Of a stretch of DNA of 64,000 bases, positions 1 to 11,163 are shown piece after piece. This stretch comes from Charina bottae. Its lineage: Eukaryota; Chordata; Lepidosauria; Squamata; Charinaidae. Below the pieces are notes generated by a model that saw only the letters and a list, made by a program, of their open reading frames with translations, was not told the origin of the DNA and searched no databases. Made by a program: the position numbers and the translations under genes. Within the stretch, counting starts at the first letter, position 1; each line of letters opens with the position of its first letter. Where the stretch lies: assembly GCA_023362775.1 (NCBI GenBank), contig JALMGJ010000003.1:51078416-51142415 (forward strand), in the 5' to 3' direction.

Positions 1-430
1 AGGTAGGAGGGGAGGGAGAGAGAAGAGAGGCAGGGAAGGGAGGATTCAAAAACTCCACGCCCAGTGAGGCTTCTCTTCCTTCTGCCTTCCCTCCTCCTCC
101 TGCTGCTTTTTTTTCTCCCTCTTTCTCTCTCTACCACAATCCCAAACAAAAGATTCTCTCTTGCCGAGCTGGAGAAATAATCAGTTTCACTCTTGAAAAA
201 AGGGGGTGGGATCACATCCCAAACGCATTTTAATAAAACAGAGAGCAGAGAGTGACCAGCTAAGAGCAGAGCAGAGGCGGTGGCAAAGGTCTCTCTCCCT
301 GTCTGCCTCTGTCTCCCTCTCTCTCTGCCTTCCTTGCCCCTCTCTAGTCTCACCCAACATCAGGCACCTCAATCAAGTAGTTTTTAAATGATAATTGCAT
401 ATTGGTTGAATCAATCTTGCCCTGCCTGAC
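1..430. other. No gene; purine/pyrimidine-biased stretch
   Basis: This interval holds G/A-rich then C/T-rich low-complexity sequence (CTCTCT and CTTCCT runs). The short open frames on both strands are mutual shadows of the biased composition. It is inferred to be intronic DNA upstream of the first visible DAB1 exon. No recognisable repeat was found. Confidence 0.5.
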
Positions 431-545
431 ATTTTGCTATTTTTTAAAAAAAACGGGACAAAATTGACATTTATATTAAAACGGGACGGTCGGGAAATGT
501 GAAAAAAATGGTACTGTCCCATTTAAAATGGTACGTATGGTCAGC
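430..545. repeat. Remnant of a DNA transposon with CGGGAC motifs
   Basis: Short T/A stretches alternate with repeated ACGGGAC and GTCCCAT motifs in opposite orientations. This resembles the ends of an old nonautonomous DNA transposon common in reptile genomes. The assignment comes from memory of that look, and no intact terminal repeat or target duplication is visible. Confidence 0.35.
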
Positions 546-583
546 CTACCACTGCCCTAACCACTAGACCAAACTGGCTCTCT
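546..583 (-). repeat. Fragment of a tRNA-derived (MIR-like) SINE head
   Basis: The reverse complement reads GAGAGCCAGTTTGGTCTAG, the start of the tRNA-derived SINE that is more complete at 34313 and 58558. Only about 40 bp remain. Confidence 0.45.
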
Positions 584-1476
584 TAATATGTTGGGAGATC
601 AGTTGAGAATCAGATTGGATAAAGCCACACAGAATTATTTTGAGAGATGGACACAGATTGAGCATGCATTTACAAGGAAGAAATAAATATTATTTTATTT
701 TAAAGATTTATTGAGGAAATTACTTTTTTTGGCAGGATTTGTAATATTTTTCTTATTTATTTTTATGGAAAGTTATAAGCAAGTTTTCTATCAAAAAAGG
801 TCCTGAAATCAAGTGAGAGTAAAGATACATTGAATGCTGCCCAACGTTGAGATTTAAATGTTGCTTAAGCATGAAGCTATACCTCAATTTCCTCTCTGGT
901 GCACTTGGATTGGAAGGACAGTCTTAGCATGTGGGAGGAATGGAAGTAATTTATGTTTTCATGGTTGTCAAAGTATTGACAAAATGTATTGCTGTTTGAA
1001 TCTAGTGCAAGTAGAGATGGAATGATTCTTAAAGGAATTTTTTTCCCTCTTCCTCCTGGCTATTTCACCAGAGGTTGGCATTATTTTAATAGTACCGGGG
1101 GGGGGGGGGAATCTGTCTTCTGGTTACTGACATACCTGAAGTGTCTGTGCTGCTGTGATTTTATTTAACTTGAAATGTTTACATGATATGAGTCATACAG
1201 CCTCTGGTAAAAAGCTATACAGAAATAAATGTCATCCATTTTCTTTTAATTCTCAGATCTTTACAGAGAGGTCAGAGGGGAGAAAACTATAGGATGTTTT
1301 CAAGAACGGAGACTCCATATTATAGGAGACTGATTCTGGCCCACCTCTTATTTGTCTATACAGAGGGCTTGCTGCAATCACCTGATTTGTCGTCTTCCTT
1401 CCTAGAATTTTCTTTACAGGAGGCCCTGACCATTTCAGTGAGGCTTATCCAGAGGTGTGCTGGGCTGGGAACTCAT
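584..1476. other. Intronic DNA, nothing recognised
   Basis: AT-rich single-copy-looking sequence with a short poly-G run at about 1097-1109. No coding frame, RNA gene or repeat family was recognised. Confidence 0.5.
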
Positions 1477-1545
1477 TGATTATGTGCCATCAAGTTGGCG
1501 TTGACTCTTAGTGACCACATGTTTTCTCCAGTGGGGGCTCATATG
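1477..1545 (-). repeat. 3' tail of an RTE-type LINE or RTE-tailed SINE
   Basis: The reverse complement contains the string around GACTTGATGGCACATAATCA, which also ends the RTE-like copies at 17.3 kb and 56.5 kb. Only the last 60-70 bp are left. Confidence 0.45.
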
Positions 1546-1825
1546 AGACCCTTATTAATTTTAGAGGAATTATCTGGGTCACTTGCTAAAAAAAATAGTA
1601 ATGGGAAAATGCATAGAGGAGTATTGAGGAAAAATCTTCTTACAACTGCCTGGTCACATCTGCAGAAAAGAAGGTGCTAAGACAAGCACTCTCAGCCTTT
1701 GAGCTCAATCCTTCATGAGGGACACCAGGTGAGAGAACATCTGAGGAAAGCCACAGAGTGGGCAGGATCACATATAACTGTTGGATGTCATTGATCATTC
1801 TCATATTTTTTGACTAACAGGGTTG

Positions 1826-2350
1826 TAGATTTATTTATTTATTTATTTATTTATATTTCCAACTTATATCACCGCCCATCTCCCCCCATTCCGGAGGGGA
1901 CTCTGGGCAGTTTACACCAAGCCAGTAATTAAAACATATAAAAATTTATAAAATAGGATACATAGTTTAATTAAATATATAAGATCCAAGAGGCTCTGAT
2001 GTTAAGCTTTAAAGAACCCTATGGAGCAAGCCAACCCCAAGAGGAGCTATTACTCCCCCCATCCCAAGCGAGGTGGCAGAGCCAGGTCTTCAGTTGTTTC
2101 CAGAAGGTCATAAGTGTGGGGGCTAGCCTCACCTCCAGGGGCAGAATATTCCAGAGGGCGAGTGCCACTGCCGAGAAAGCCCGCCTCCTGGACCCCGTCA
2201 GGTGGAATTCTCTTATAGGCAGGGTCCGAAGCAAGCCCTCTCTGCATAGCCGGGTGGAGCGGGTCGATGCTCTGGGGATGAGGCGGTCCTTTAGGTAACC
2301 TGGTCCCATGCCATGTAGGGCTTTAAAGGTGACAACCAACACCTTCAATT
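1826..2350 (-). mobile_element. L2/CR1-clade LINE, 3' end with ORF2 C-terminus
   Basis: On the minus strand about 109 residues are open (2348 to 2019). They match the C-terminal domain of L2-like ORF2: a TFKALHG segment, then an RRAFSAVALALWNILP segment, then a Lys-Thr-Trp ending. The 3' end follows with the typical grey box (a pattern around CTGGGCAG with GGGGGAGATGGGCGG) and an (AAAT)n tail, seen on the plus strand as (ATTT)n at 1831-1855. The copy is 5'-truncated. The retrotransposon is dead: only the distal part of ORF2 is present and no reverse transcriptase motif is included. Confidence 0.75.
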
Positions 2351-2559
2351 AGATGAAGAGCAGGAAAGACAAACCAAGAGAAACAGGATGGGCTTGTTCT
2401 TTTGATCATGAAGTACAAACTTTTCTCTCTGGATTCAACCTGCTGTCTGTGTTTAGAGAGGTAGCAATTGGTTGGGAAACTTTTGGCAGGATAGACCAAG
2501 GCCATTGCAAACAAATTGGCAGCACATCCTTGGTCTTCTCTACAGTGATGTACTGTAAT

Positions 2560-2760
2560 GTAAGTGATGTAAGATCTTTTTTTTATACTTATTTTATATT
2601 TATATTTGGTAAATTGTATATGTATATTTTAGATGTTTTTATATTTATCTTTTTAATATGGTTCTTATTGTAAACCACCCAGAGTTCCCCTTTTCTGGGG
2701 GAGATGGGTGGTGGCAAAATTTGAATTATAAATAAATAAATAAAAAATAAACGCTGATAC
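2560..2760 (+). mobile_element. L2/CR1-clade LINE 3' end
   Basis: The plus strand carries TTGTAAACCACCCAGAGT, then GGGGGAGATGGGTGGT and an (AAAT)n tail, the standard 3' terminus of reptile L2-like LINEs. It faces away from the copy at 1826-2350. No protein remains. Confidence 0.65.
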
Positions 2761-3088
2761 TTGGAGAATAAAATTATAAAATGAATCATATTGTACTTGA
2801 ATTAAGTCATCGTTCTGATTAAGAGGAGATAAGTCAGTGCAGACTGTACAAAAATTGTGAACTTGGAGAGAACAAAGGCTATATTGCCACCTGAAATAAA
2901 TAATGAATGGGAAGCAAGCACTATTCTCTCACGGCCATGAAATAATAATTGCTTGTGTTTAACTACAAGGTGAGAACAGCACAGCATTAGAGACCTGCCA
3001 CTTATTTTCCAGCAAAAGGAAAAGAACAAGACAAAGGAAAAGATACTGTAAGTGAAGCAACTCAAAGGAGTTCTGCCTGTCTTGAACT
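2761..3088. other. Intronic DNA, nothing recognised
   Basis: AT-rich sequence with no family or gene recognised. Confidence 0.4.
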
Positions 3089-3099
3089 AAGTTGATGTA

Positions 3100-3342
3100 A
3101 AAAAAAAAAAAGGTTCCCCCCCGCACATTTGTGCAGTCGTGTCCGACTCTAGGGGCCGGTGCTCATCTCCGTTTGTTAGCCGAAGAGCCAGCGTTGTCCG
3201 AAGACACTTCCACGGTCATGTGGCCGGCATGACGCATGCAGAACGCTGTTACCTACCCACCGAAGTGGTACCTATTCATCTACTTGCATTTGCATGCTTT
3301 CGAATTGCTAGGTTGGCAAGAGCTGGGGCTAGTGCGGGATTG
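3100..3342 (-). mobile_element. Sauria SINE, 5'-truncated
   Basis: The body is the typical Sauria SINE: TAGAGTCGGACACGAC, GGAGATGAGCAC and CATGCCGGCCACATGACC motifs on the minus strand, ending in a poly-A that reads as poly-T-complement near 3100. The tRNA-derived head is missing. An 11-bp target duplication (AAGTTGATGTA) flanks it at 3089-3099 and 3343-3353, so the truncation occurred at insertion. Sauria SINEs are restricted to squamates and are thought to be mobilised by BovB. Confidence 0.9.
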
Positions 3343-3689
3343 AAGTTGATGTACTGAGTATTTAACTATGTTTGTAGCTTTGTGATTCAGATTAGAGTAG
3401 AAGGAGTGAAACTTAATGCCAAACCTAATTTACGTGAAAACAAGAAAGAGCCAAGCTTGGCTTTTGCATTTAGGTTATGCTCTTGAAGTCCTTGGAACCT
3501 TATGTTGTGGGATTGCTGCCTCAGCATACGTTTCTCAGTACACCATCTTGGTTTAATTGAAATAAAGTGATATTATAATTCAATGTGACAAGCTCCTTGG
3601 GACAGTAGAAATGACCACCTCTGGATAATATTGAAATTACTTTTTAAAAGGCACTTTCAGACTGTTCTCTCACACTAACTCTTTGAGAT

Positions 3690-3760
3690 TTCCTTCCTTC
3701 CTTCCTTCCTTCCTTCCTTCCTTCCTTCCTTCCTTCCTTCCTTCCTTCCTTCCTTCCTTC

Positions 3761-3807
<47 letters not shown>

Positions 3808-3810
3808 TTT
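3690..3810. repeat. (TTCC)n(TTTC)n microsatellite
   Basis: About 18 TTCC units pass directly into about 12 TTTC units. This is a long polypyrimidine tract and probably length-variable. Confidence 0.98.
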
Positions 3811-4789
3811 TAATATATGAAATATACCAATTTTAATTTCTCCAAAACTGAACTTAATAAAATAAATTAAACCTGGGCAAAATCATAGAGCGGTATAAGT
3901 TTACTTCATATGTAGTATTGACCTAATATTATTTCAGAAATTGTTATTCAGTTTTACATAGTATGTAAAATAACTAGAATAACTTCTGGTTGTTTTTTTT
4001 CCTTTTTCTCCATGGTTGTGCTATTAGATATATTTTAAAAGAAAAGGAAGAGAGATAAAAAATCCAAATCATAAAGTTATTGAATTTAGGGCTAGAAGCA
4101 ATAAGAGCAGCCATCAGCTCAGCAGAATAGTATTGCTATAATTTATAGAAAATCACCAACCCCCTTTCCATTGCTTGCAGGGGAGGTTCCCACAACAGAT
4201 CACAATCCCTTGTGACAGGCAACATTCTAAATACCTCTCTCCTCCATATCAACTCATACTGCTTGGAAAAGTCCAAGAGGCTCTTGCAATTTAAAGGGTC
4301 TTGATCAGCTCATAGGGTACAAAGCAAATTTCTCCTCTGATACTATTGGCATGCCTTCAAACACACCTTCAAGCCTCCCTGATCCTTAGTCTAGACAACC
4401 CTGATGCTATGCAACAGATAGGCTTCTTACTCCTTTCAGCTCCTTTCATTTGTATTTCAGAGCTGTGCAAGTGTATTCTTTTTATATTTGCTTTGGAAGT
4501 TGCATCTCCTGCTTTCACGTTTCTTTTGACCCCGTATATGTAATGAGCATTGTACTTGCTATAGCAGCTTTTTTTAAAAAAAATGTACTTCCCCACTGTA
4601 TTTAGTACAGTTATATATAGACTAAATTGGGTTTTTCCTGAGACATGTGTTAATATTGCATAGAAGCAAGAATTTGCATTCCCAGGCTCAGATGTTTAAC
4701 CTGAAATAAAAATAAACAGTCCTTGTCCCCTAAATGTCAGCAGGGAACTTACAAGTGAAAAAATAACGCTTCTCTAGAATGTTGGCAGT
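3811..4789. other. Intronic DNA, nothing recognised
   Basis: AT-rich single-copy-looking sequence. The short open frames here (for example at 4346-4543) show no family signature. Confidence 0.45.
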
Positions 4790-5180
4790 TTGATATCATT
4801 TAGAGGTGTAAAGACAACCTGATCCAGTTTAGAAGAAGCGATCCAGGACAGAGCTCACCCAGCGGCCTCATGTAGATGTTAAAGAGGAAAGGAGAAAGCA
4901 CCGAACCCTGTGGCACCCCACATAGTAGGGATCAAGGGCGGGACCTCTCCTCCCCAATCATCACTGACTAGAATCAACCCCAAAGAAAGGAGGTGAATCA
5001 GCACAACATTGTGCTGCCCACCCCCAATCGTCTGAGCTGATCCAGAGGGTTACCATGGTCAGTGGTATTGAAAGCTGCCAAGAGGTCAAGTAGGGCAAGA
5101 ATGGATGCACGACCCCCATCCCACCCATGCCAGAGATCATCCAAAAACACAACCAATGCTGTTTCCATCCCATACCCGGG

Positions 5181-5695
5181 TGTCCTGTCCCGACAAAGCT
5201 CGACACTGGAAGCGGTGTTTAAAGATCTTTATTTACAAAATCACAAAAGGCAGCCCAGTTGACGAAGGGCACCAGACCACTACTGGCTGGGTCCTGGGAG
5301 TGCCCTTCCGTAGGAACTCGACGGGTCATGGAAACGACCCGAGGCTCAAAGCCGGAATTCTGAACGGCAGGAGAGCAAGACTGGGTTTCACATGGAGGCG
5401 CGCCGGTAAGGCAAGGAAGTCCTTCAGCGGAACACGTGGCCTCAGTACACGGCAGGAATTTGGGTGGGCATGCAGTATCAGGGCAAGTCTGTACCTCGAG
5501 GAAGCACGTGGCAGCGGGTGACGGCTGGAGAGCAGACAGATGCATTGTAGCAAGGCAAGTCTGTACCTCTGGGAAGCCTGTGGCAGCAGGTAACGGCTGG
5601 AGAGCAGACGGATGCATGGTAGCAAGGCAAGACAGAGTTGCAGGGTCCGGAGCGGTGATTGCAGAGCAGGGCTCGGAGGCAGGAATCCTGGCGGT
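5181..5695 (-). mobile_element. LTR-like insert related to the Gypsy LTR at 12.6-13.8 kb
   Basis: The left end starts TGTCCTGTCCCGACAAAG, followed by GACACTGGAAGCG and CTTTATTTACA. The reverse complement of the Gypsy LTR end at 13.7 kb has the same order of elements (TGTCCTGTTCCGAC, GACACGGAAGCG, CTTTATTTACA). This suggests a solo LTR of a related Ty3/Gypsy family in minus orientation, inserted into the L2 copy. Two internal near-repeats of about 65 bp (GCAAGTCTGTACCTC to GGAGAGCAGAC) are visible at 5480-5640. The right boundary is uncertain because no target duplication was found. Confidence 0.55.
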
Positions 5696-5816
5696 GCAAT
5701 GGCCTGGCGGATGCAATAAGAGCGGAGAAGTACTGACATTTTGCCGCCCTTAATAGAGGCTCTAACCCTTCTTCGGTCAAGTTTGTCCTTTGTTGAGTGC
5801 CAGCGATGCTCTAGAC

Positions 5817-6125
5817 CAGGGTTTCTCAACCAGGGTTCCATGGAACCCTAAGGTTCCGCAAGAGGTCTCTAGGGGTTCCCTGGGAGATCAAGATTTATAT
5901 AAAAAAATATTTCAAATTCAGGCAACTTCACATTAAAGAGGTAAGTTTCATTTTTCATTTTTAGTTTAAGAACACTGTTAATGCATATATACAGGCCTAC
6001 ACATGAAACAAATATAATAATTTTGTAACTTCTGGCCTCTATTTGAGTCTGAATGTTCAGGGGTTCCCCAAGGCCTGAAAAATATTTCAAGGGTTCCCCC
6101 AGGGTCAAAAAATTGAGAAAGGCTG
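5817..6125. mobile_element. hAT-type MITE, 309 bp
   Basis: Terminal inverted repeats are CAGGGTTTCTCAACC on the left and AATTGAGAAAGGCTG on the right. The flanking 8-bp duplication is CTCTAGAC (5809-5816) against CGCTAGAC (6126-6133), one mismatch. The element lies inside the L2 linker. It encodes no transposase, so it is a nonautonomous copy moved by a hAT enzyme in trans. Confidence 0.88.
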
Positions 6126-6525
6126 CGCTAGACATCTCTTCTCCCATTTCATTTCCCTCAACTCCTCCATGAACCACAGGGAGTGATGGGATCCTTGAGA
6201 GGGGAGGGGTCGCATGGGCATGATCCGATCCAAGGCTTCAGTGGCCCCCTTATTCCAAGTGGCAACCAAGGCTTCAGATGGACTGTGCAGCAGACCAAGA
6301 GGGACAACCCCCACCTCTGAATCTAATGGGTCCAGCCTCCCTGCAGTGGATAGTGGTGCTGGAGAATCCCATAGAAACCAGAGAGACAAAATCAGGGAAA
6401 CATTTGGAGAATGTTCTGAGATTACACCTTCTTTTGCCTCCTATACGTGTCTTCCAAAAATGAAAAATTTTCTTGACTGTTGTGAGCCACAACTGAATTA
6501 ATGGCTCTTGGTCACACAGATTCAA

Positions 6526-8330
6526 TGTGGTCCATTAGTTTCCAGTCACATAGTACTTTGCCAATTTTTGAGAAATACAGCTATTTCTCGAGGAGTTCAG
6601 TGAGAGAGCATATATAGGTCCTGCTGCTTGCCCACTTTTAGTCAGTTCTTCTACTGTCATCCTGTTCTTTACTCAATCTTTTTTCTCTTTCGACATGCTA
6701 TCATGATCAATTTGTCCTCTTTTATTTGTTTATGAGGTATGCATCATTGTGATCTCAGTCAGGTCCTGTGCCTAAAATCATAAACTATTATTTTCATTGG
6801 AATGAAAGCACCAAGTAACCCTTTCCTTTCACTTTTATACTTAGAGGATCTTATCTTCATTAAAACTATATCTCTTGGGGTGGGTGGGGAATCTATCAGC
6901 ATTTCAAACAGGTTACTCATTCCTGATTCATTTTACCTCCCTATGGTCAATATTGAACATTGTAACAATAAGTAGTTTAGACAGAAGTCAGGGTTTGTGA
7001 GAGTAGAGTAAACATTCTAAGAAAAATATATCCAGAGATGCCAATAAAATACTGCAAAATGCTGTGGAACATTTTTCTGATTTTTTTAATAATAAAAGAG
7101 TCACCTATATCGCAAGGTATAGTAAGAGAATAAATTTGTAATAGTAGCTCATATAGCTATTTGGCTTCAAGTTCTTTTTTTCCTCAGAATCAGAGGGCTT
7201 AAGCATTTTTCCATTGCATGACATCCATTTAATCATGTTCTGCTATGTATTAGTCCTGCAGGAAGCAGGACTGATTTTGCCTTCTTGATGTACTTTGTGC
7301 CATGAAGGTGCTGTGATGCACCTCCTCAAGGCAAAGAAGCAACGTGGTTTACTTTGATGGGGCACTTTGCATCATCTTTCAGTCTGTGTCAGCTAGCATT
7401 CGCAGGATGCTGGTAACAAGCTGTGGCTGCATGAAGCCTCACTTCACTTTTATAAGCCAGAGTGCCATGTTGCATTATGAAGCAGCTGCAAGATGGCGTT
7501 TTGTGAGCCTTCACCAAAGCAAAGCACCCCACTGAAGATCTGCATAGCTTCACCATGGATAAGGCATGTGGTAATATATTATTTGTTTATAACTAGCAAA
7601 TAGAACTTGTGCCTCCCAAGTGTGATGGTTTCTGCCCAGAATGCGTGTCCTGAGAATGAACAGGTAGCACTGAAAACTGGGAACTTCAGCAGACCTATTT
7701 AGCCACTCTACAATAATATAATTATGACATCTAAATTTCATTCAGCTATCAGTACGGTAATGATGGATCTTGAAGGGAAAAATGCCTTTTTCTCAGGGTG
7801 CAGTCTATTGTGGAACAATAAGAAACAGTCAATGAGGGAATACTTTAAGGCTGACGTTTTTATGGCAAGTTGCCTGGATGTCTATGGCAATCAAGAAGAG
7901 CTGCCACAAGAGTGACCAGGGAAAGCTTTGAATCTACAGTGTTATCTAGGAGCAGTGACAGATGTTGCGGAGGTTGGGGACAGGGGTTGCTGGCTAATAA
8001 AATGTACAGGATCCTGGTGCGTCTTACTATTTAATATAGGTTTAAAATGAAGTCTCCTTGTGTTTAAGGGAATTCATCTCTTGAGGATTGTTTTTTTTTT
8101 TTTTTGCATGTTTTGTAATGCCTGTTACAACAAAATGTGTTTAAACAGAGCAGATGGCTTTTTTTCTGAAACTGAGACAGATGCTGTGGATGTGACAATC
8201 AGGAAAGATGAACTACATCTGGCATGGCATCCTCTCTGCTTATATGTTTATGTAAGGCATAATACGTTAAAACACTGGCTGTTTCTCTCTTCGTTTATTT
8301 GAATTGGATATTCTATGACTAGAAGTGCAC
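6526..8330. other. Intronic DNA, nothing recognised
   Basis: AT-rich sequence. Several frames of 60-80 codons occur but none shows a protein family, codon pattern or splice context that would make it an exon. Confidence 0.45.
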
Positions 8331-8372
8331 TCTCCCTCCCTCCCTCCCTCCCTCCCTCCTTCCTTCCTTCCC
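8331..8372. repeat. (CTCC)n(TTCC)n microsatellite
   Basis: Tandem CTCC units grade into TTCC units. Confidence 0.95.
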
Positions 8373-8709
8373 TGTCTCTCTTCTGAAGATAGATAAGACA
8401 GGGTTCTTTGGGAGGCATCTTTGAGGAGTATTATGTCAGTAATGTCTCACAAGTAGCAATGGGTAAATACTTTATAACTATATCTACTTGTTACCCGAAC
8501 TACTAAATTGGGGAAATGGAAAAAATAGGCAGAAAACAGATTACTTTCCCCATTTCATTTTCATTGCAGATCTGATACTGCTGAAGATGACTTACTTTTA
8601 GTGGTGGAATAGAGAAATTGGAGGAAATGATTTCACTCCGTTATTTGAGAATATGTCTACTACACCTTCTTCATGGAGTGATGATTAGGGGATTACTTAA
8701 ACTCTAGTG

Positions 8710-9075
8710 CACAGTTTTCCAAACTGTGTGTTGCGACACAAAAGTGTGTCGCCTGCAGGGCCCAGGTGTGTCGCATCAAAACCCGGAAGTGCTGATGGCA
8801 CGCCACTGCTGCGCACGTGGCGGTGGTGGGCCATCAGCGCTTCCGGGTTTTCGCCCGGCACACGACACCACCACCACTGCGGCGTGTGAAAATCCAAAAG
8901 TGACGCAGCGGCAGGGGCGCGCAAAAACCAAAAGCGGCGGCGCTTCCGGGTTCTTGCACGCCGCCACAGTAGCAGCGCTTCCAGGTTTTTGCACGCCACC
9001 GCAGCGGCAGCGCTTCCGGGTTTTCTTGCGCGCCGCCATTGGTGTGTCGCCGTCAGAAAACTTTGGAAAGCCCTG
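8710..9075. mobile_element. hAT-type MITE, 366 bp, GC-rich
   Basis: A perfect 8-bp target duplication CTCTAGTG flanks the element (8702-8709 and 9076-9083). The ends are imperfect inverted repeats: CACAGTTTTCCAAACTG against the complement of ACTTTGGAAAGCCCTG. The interior is far more GC-rich than its surroundings and repeats a unit around GCGCTTCCGGGTTTTTGC with GCACGCCGCCAC at least four times. The right end and this unit recur near 47590-47636. There is no transposase. The open frames on both strands within it are products of GC-rich repeats and are not genes. Confidence 0.88.
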
Positions 9076-9083
9076 CTCTAGTG

Positions 9084-10458
9084 TATAGTATTAATAATGT
9101 CCACAGAGGAAAAGTAAAATGACAGATATCATTAAAAATATAAACTCCCTATGCCGAAATTTCTGCACTGTTCAAGAACATGAAGATGATCTAACTTAAC
9201 TCAGTTTTGAACCTCAACCCTCAGGGAAACTTAGCTGATTAAAATCTACAGCTGCAGTTTCTGCTTCAAAACTCCAGTAATCACTGTTGCTGCCTGTAGA
9301 AGGCTATGCTTTCTCATGGCTATTAATGGGGTAATTTTATTGTGACATACCGGTGAGATTCTTTACATCAAAGCCACATGATGAATAGACAGGACAGGAC
9401 TTGTCTACTAGAGTGGAGCACAGAAAAGGTACATTCCGGTAAAAGTACTTAATCCAGGACACTAGATTATTGTTCCTCTACTAAGCACAGAGAGCACTTG
9501 AAGAAAATAAATATCTTCAGATTGCTCACAATCTACTTTAATAGTCAATCACATAGTTTTATTTAATAAAAAAAAGTAAAGTATATTACAATATCAAAGC
9601 TAACAAATTTCTTGTATTGTTTAATGTAATACTAGATTTTTTTTGTAGCTTTACTACAGTTGACTAACAAAGCTACATACCTTGCAAGCATAGTTTTTTT
9701 TTCATAATCTTTATTTATTTATACGGCCACCAATTTATATACAACTCTGAGTGAAACAATGTGTTCTGTAAAAAAAATAAAGTTATCTCAACTTAGTGAA
9801 AACTTCTGTGGATTGCTTTGGACAAATCTATAAGCTTCCATTTACTTTGTGCAAATTCATAAGCTATCCTAATCAACCACAGAATGTTTTTTTAATGATG
9901 AACAATATCAAGTCAGCATAAATATATTTATCTTGTTTCCATGGCATTCTCATTCAGGAATTTTGGTTTTTCATACTGTAAAGCTTCCAATTGGTATAGT
10001 GGACAGCAAGGTTGGTTGGTTTGTTTATAACATTTGTATGGCCGCCCAACTCAACCAAAGTGACTCTGGGTGGCTTATAGAAAATTCAGCATATTTTTAG
10101 AGGCAGTATGAAAATGAAATGAACACCACATATCTTTGAAGCTTTGCTCTGCAGATCTCAGTAACTAGCATCAGCTTCAATGGGACCCATATTTATTTGG
10201 TTCTGATAGCAAGTTGATCTGAAAAAACGCCCACTAATTTATATATTTCATCTTCTCAATCCTTGCAAAGATACTATAAGGTAGATGGCAACTGTTTTGA
10301 TTTTGTATAGGGAACACAGATTTAGAGGCATTTGAAAAAGTAAGGGGCAAAAAAAAGCTGTATTAAACATCAAAAAGCAAAGATAGCTATTCTAACTGTT
10401 ATCTTTATGTGTTTTTGAAAAATATAACCCACTTATATATTTTAGAAACTTCCAAGTA
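9084..10458. other. Intronic DNA with two short L2 tail fragments
   Basis: Mostly unrecognised AT-rich sequence. Around 9700-9755 and 10014-10095 the minus strand shows the L2-like 3' terminus (GCCACCCAGAGTCAC-type box near an A-rich tail). No gene is seen. Confidence 0.45.
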
Positions 10459-10802
10459 TAGGCAGTCCTCGCTTAATGACCATTTGTTTAGTGACCATCT
10501 GAAGTTACGATGGTGCTGAAAAAACCAACTTACAACCGTTCCTTGTGCTTACGACTGTCGCAGCATCCACACAGTCATGTGATCATGTTTCATGTGCTTG
10601 GCAACCGTCATACATTTACGACAGTTGCAGTGTCCCATGGTCACATGATTGCCATTTTTGACCTTCCCAGCTCGCTTCTGATAAGCAAAATCAATAGGGT
10701 AATGCATGATTCGCTTAACAACCATGTGGTTCGCTTAACAGCCGCATTGCTTAGCGACCTAAATTCCGATCCCAATTGTGGCTGTTAAGCGAGGACCACC
10801 TG
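10459..10802. mobile_element. Pogo/Tigger-like TIR element, copy 1
   Basis: The left end TAGGCAGTCCTCGC and right end GAGGACCACCTG are inverted repeats flanked by TA dinucleotides (10457-10458 and 10803-10804). The interior has the family's CTTAACA, GTGATCATG and GACTTAC-type phrases. It shares family with copies at 25867 and 29201. TA duplication and CAGGTAGTCC ends point to the Tc1/mariner-pogo superfamily, nonautonomous. Confidence 0.8.
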
Positions 10803-11114
10803 TAGTTTCTTCCAGTTTAAGAATAACTATCAGGGGAAATTGATAATCTGTGGACATGGTGGATTAGAAAGCCTTACTCATGCTCTGATAAAGGCCTTTT
10901 CCTTTAATATGGCTTTTTTATAGTCTTGCTAAAGAATGGCCTTCTAAACACTTCAAGACTTATCCGTGAATATTTATAAAAGCTATGGCTACCCTTCTGT
11001 GGTGTTCTTATCCAGAAGCGTTGTTACAAAGGGCATAATTAATATTGTTTGCCATCAAGTTATTTTTAAGATGCAAAAAGGAGAAACAGCAGCTGATCAT
11101 GAACTCTCAGATAA

Positions 11115-11163
11115 TGTGAGGTTCGCACCGCTTACCTGGCTGCCGGCCGACATGCTGGACTCC
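11115..11163 (+). repeat. 5' LTR remnant
   Basis: These 49 bases match the first 49 bases of the 3' LTR at 12569 with two differences (CCGGCCG against CTGGCTG). Identity stops abruptly after CTGGACTCC, where pol sequence begins, so this is a deletion junction. Confidence 0.9.

Larger units (their letters stand above)
4790..6525 (-). mobile_element. L2/CR1-clade LINE (ORF2 linker and RT), interrupted twice
   Basis: Read on the minus strand, 6525 to 6126 encodes the region between endonuclease and reverse transcriptase (ALDRIMPMRPLP, then ELREMKWEKR). After a hAT insertion at 5817-6125 the same linker continues as EHRWHSTKDKLDRRR and a SVLLRSYCIRQAI-like segment. From about 5190 to 4800 come RT segments: a FNTTDHGNPLDQL stretch corresponding to the FDTVDH motif and CGVPQGSVLSPFLF, with stops between. 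An LTR-like piece occupies about 5181-5695. No frame is continuous, so the copy is dead. The outer ends carry no visible target duplication and the limits are approximate. Confidence 0.75.

Noticed and set aside
5062..5841. Overlapping frames of 100-171 codons on both strands
   Set aside because: They cover an LTR-like insert and the L2 linker. Only the L2-like part has protein similarity, and it is interrupted.
10510..10788. 92-codon frame in a TIR element
   Set aside because: It lies fully within the pogo/Tigger-like MITE and has no transposase motif.
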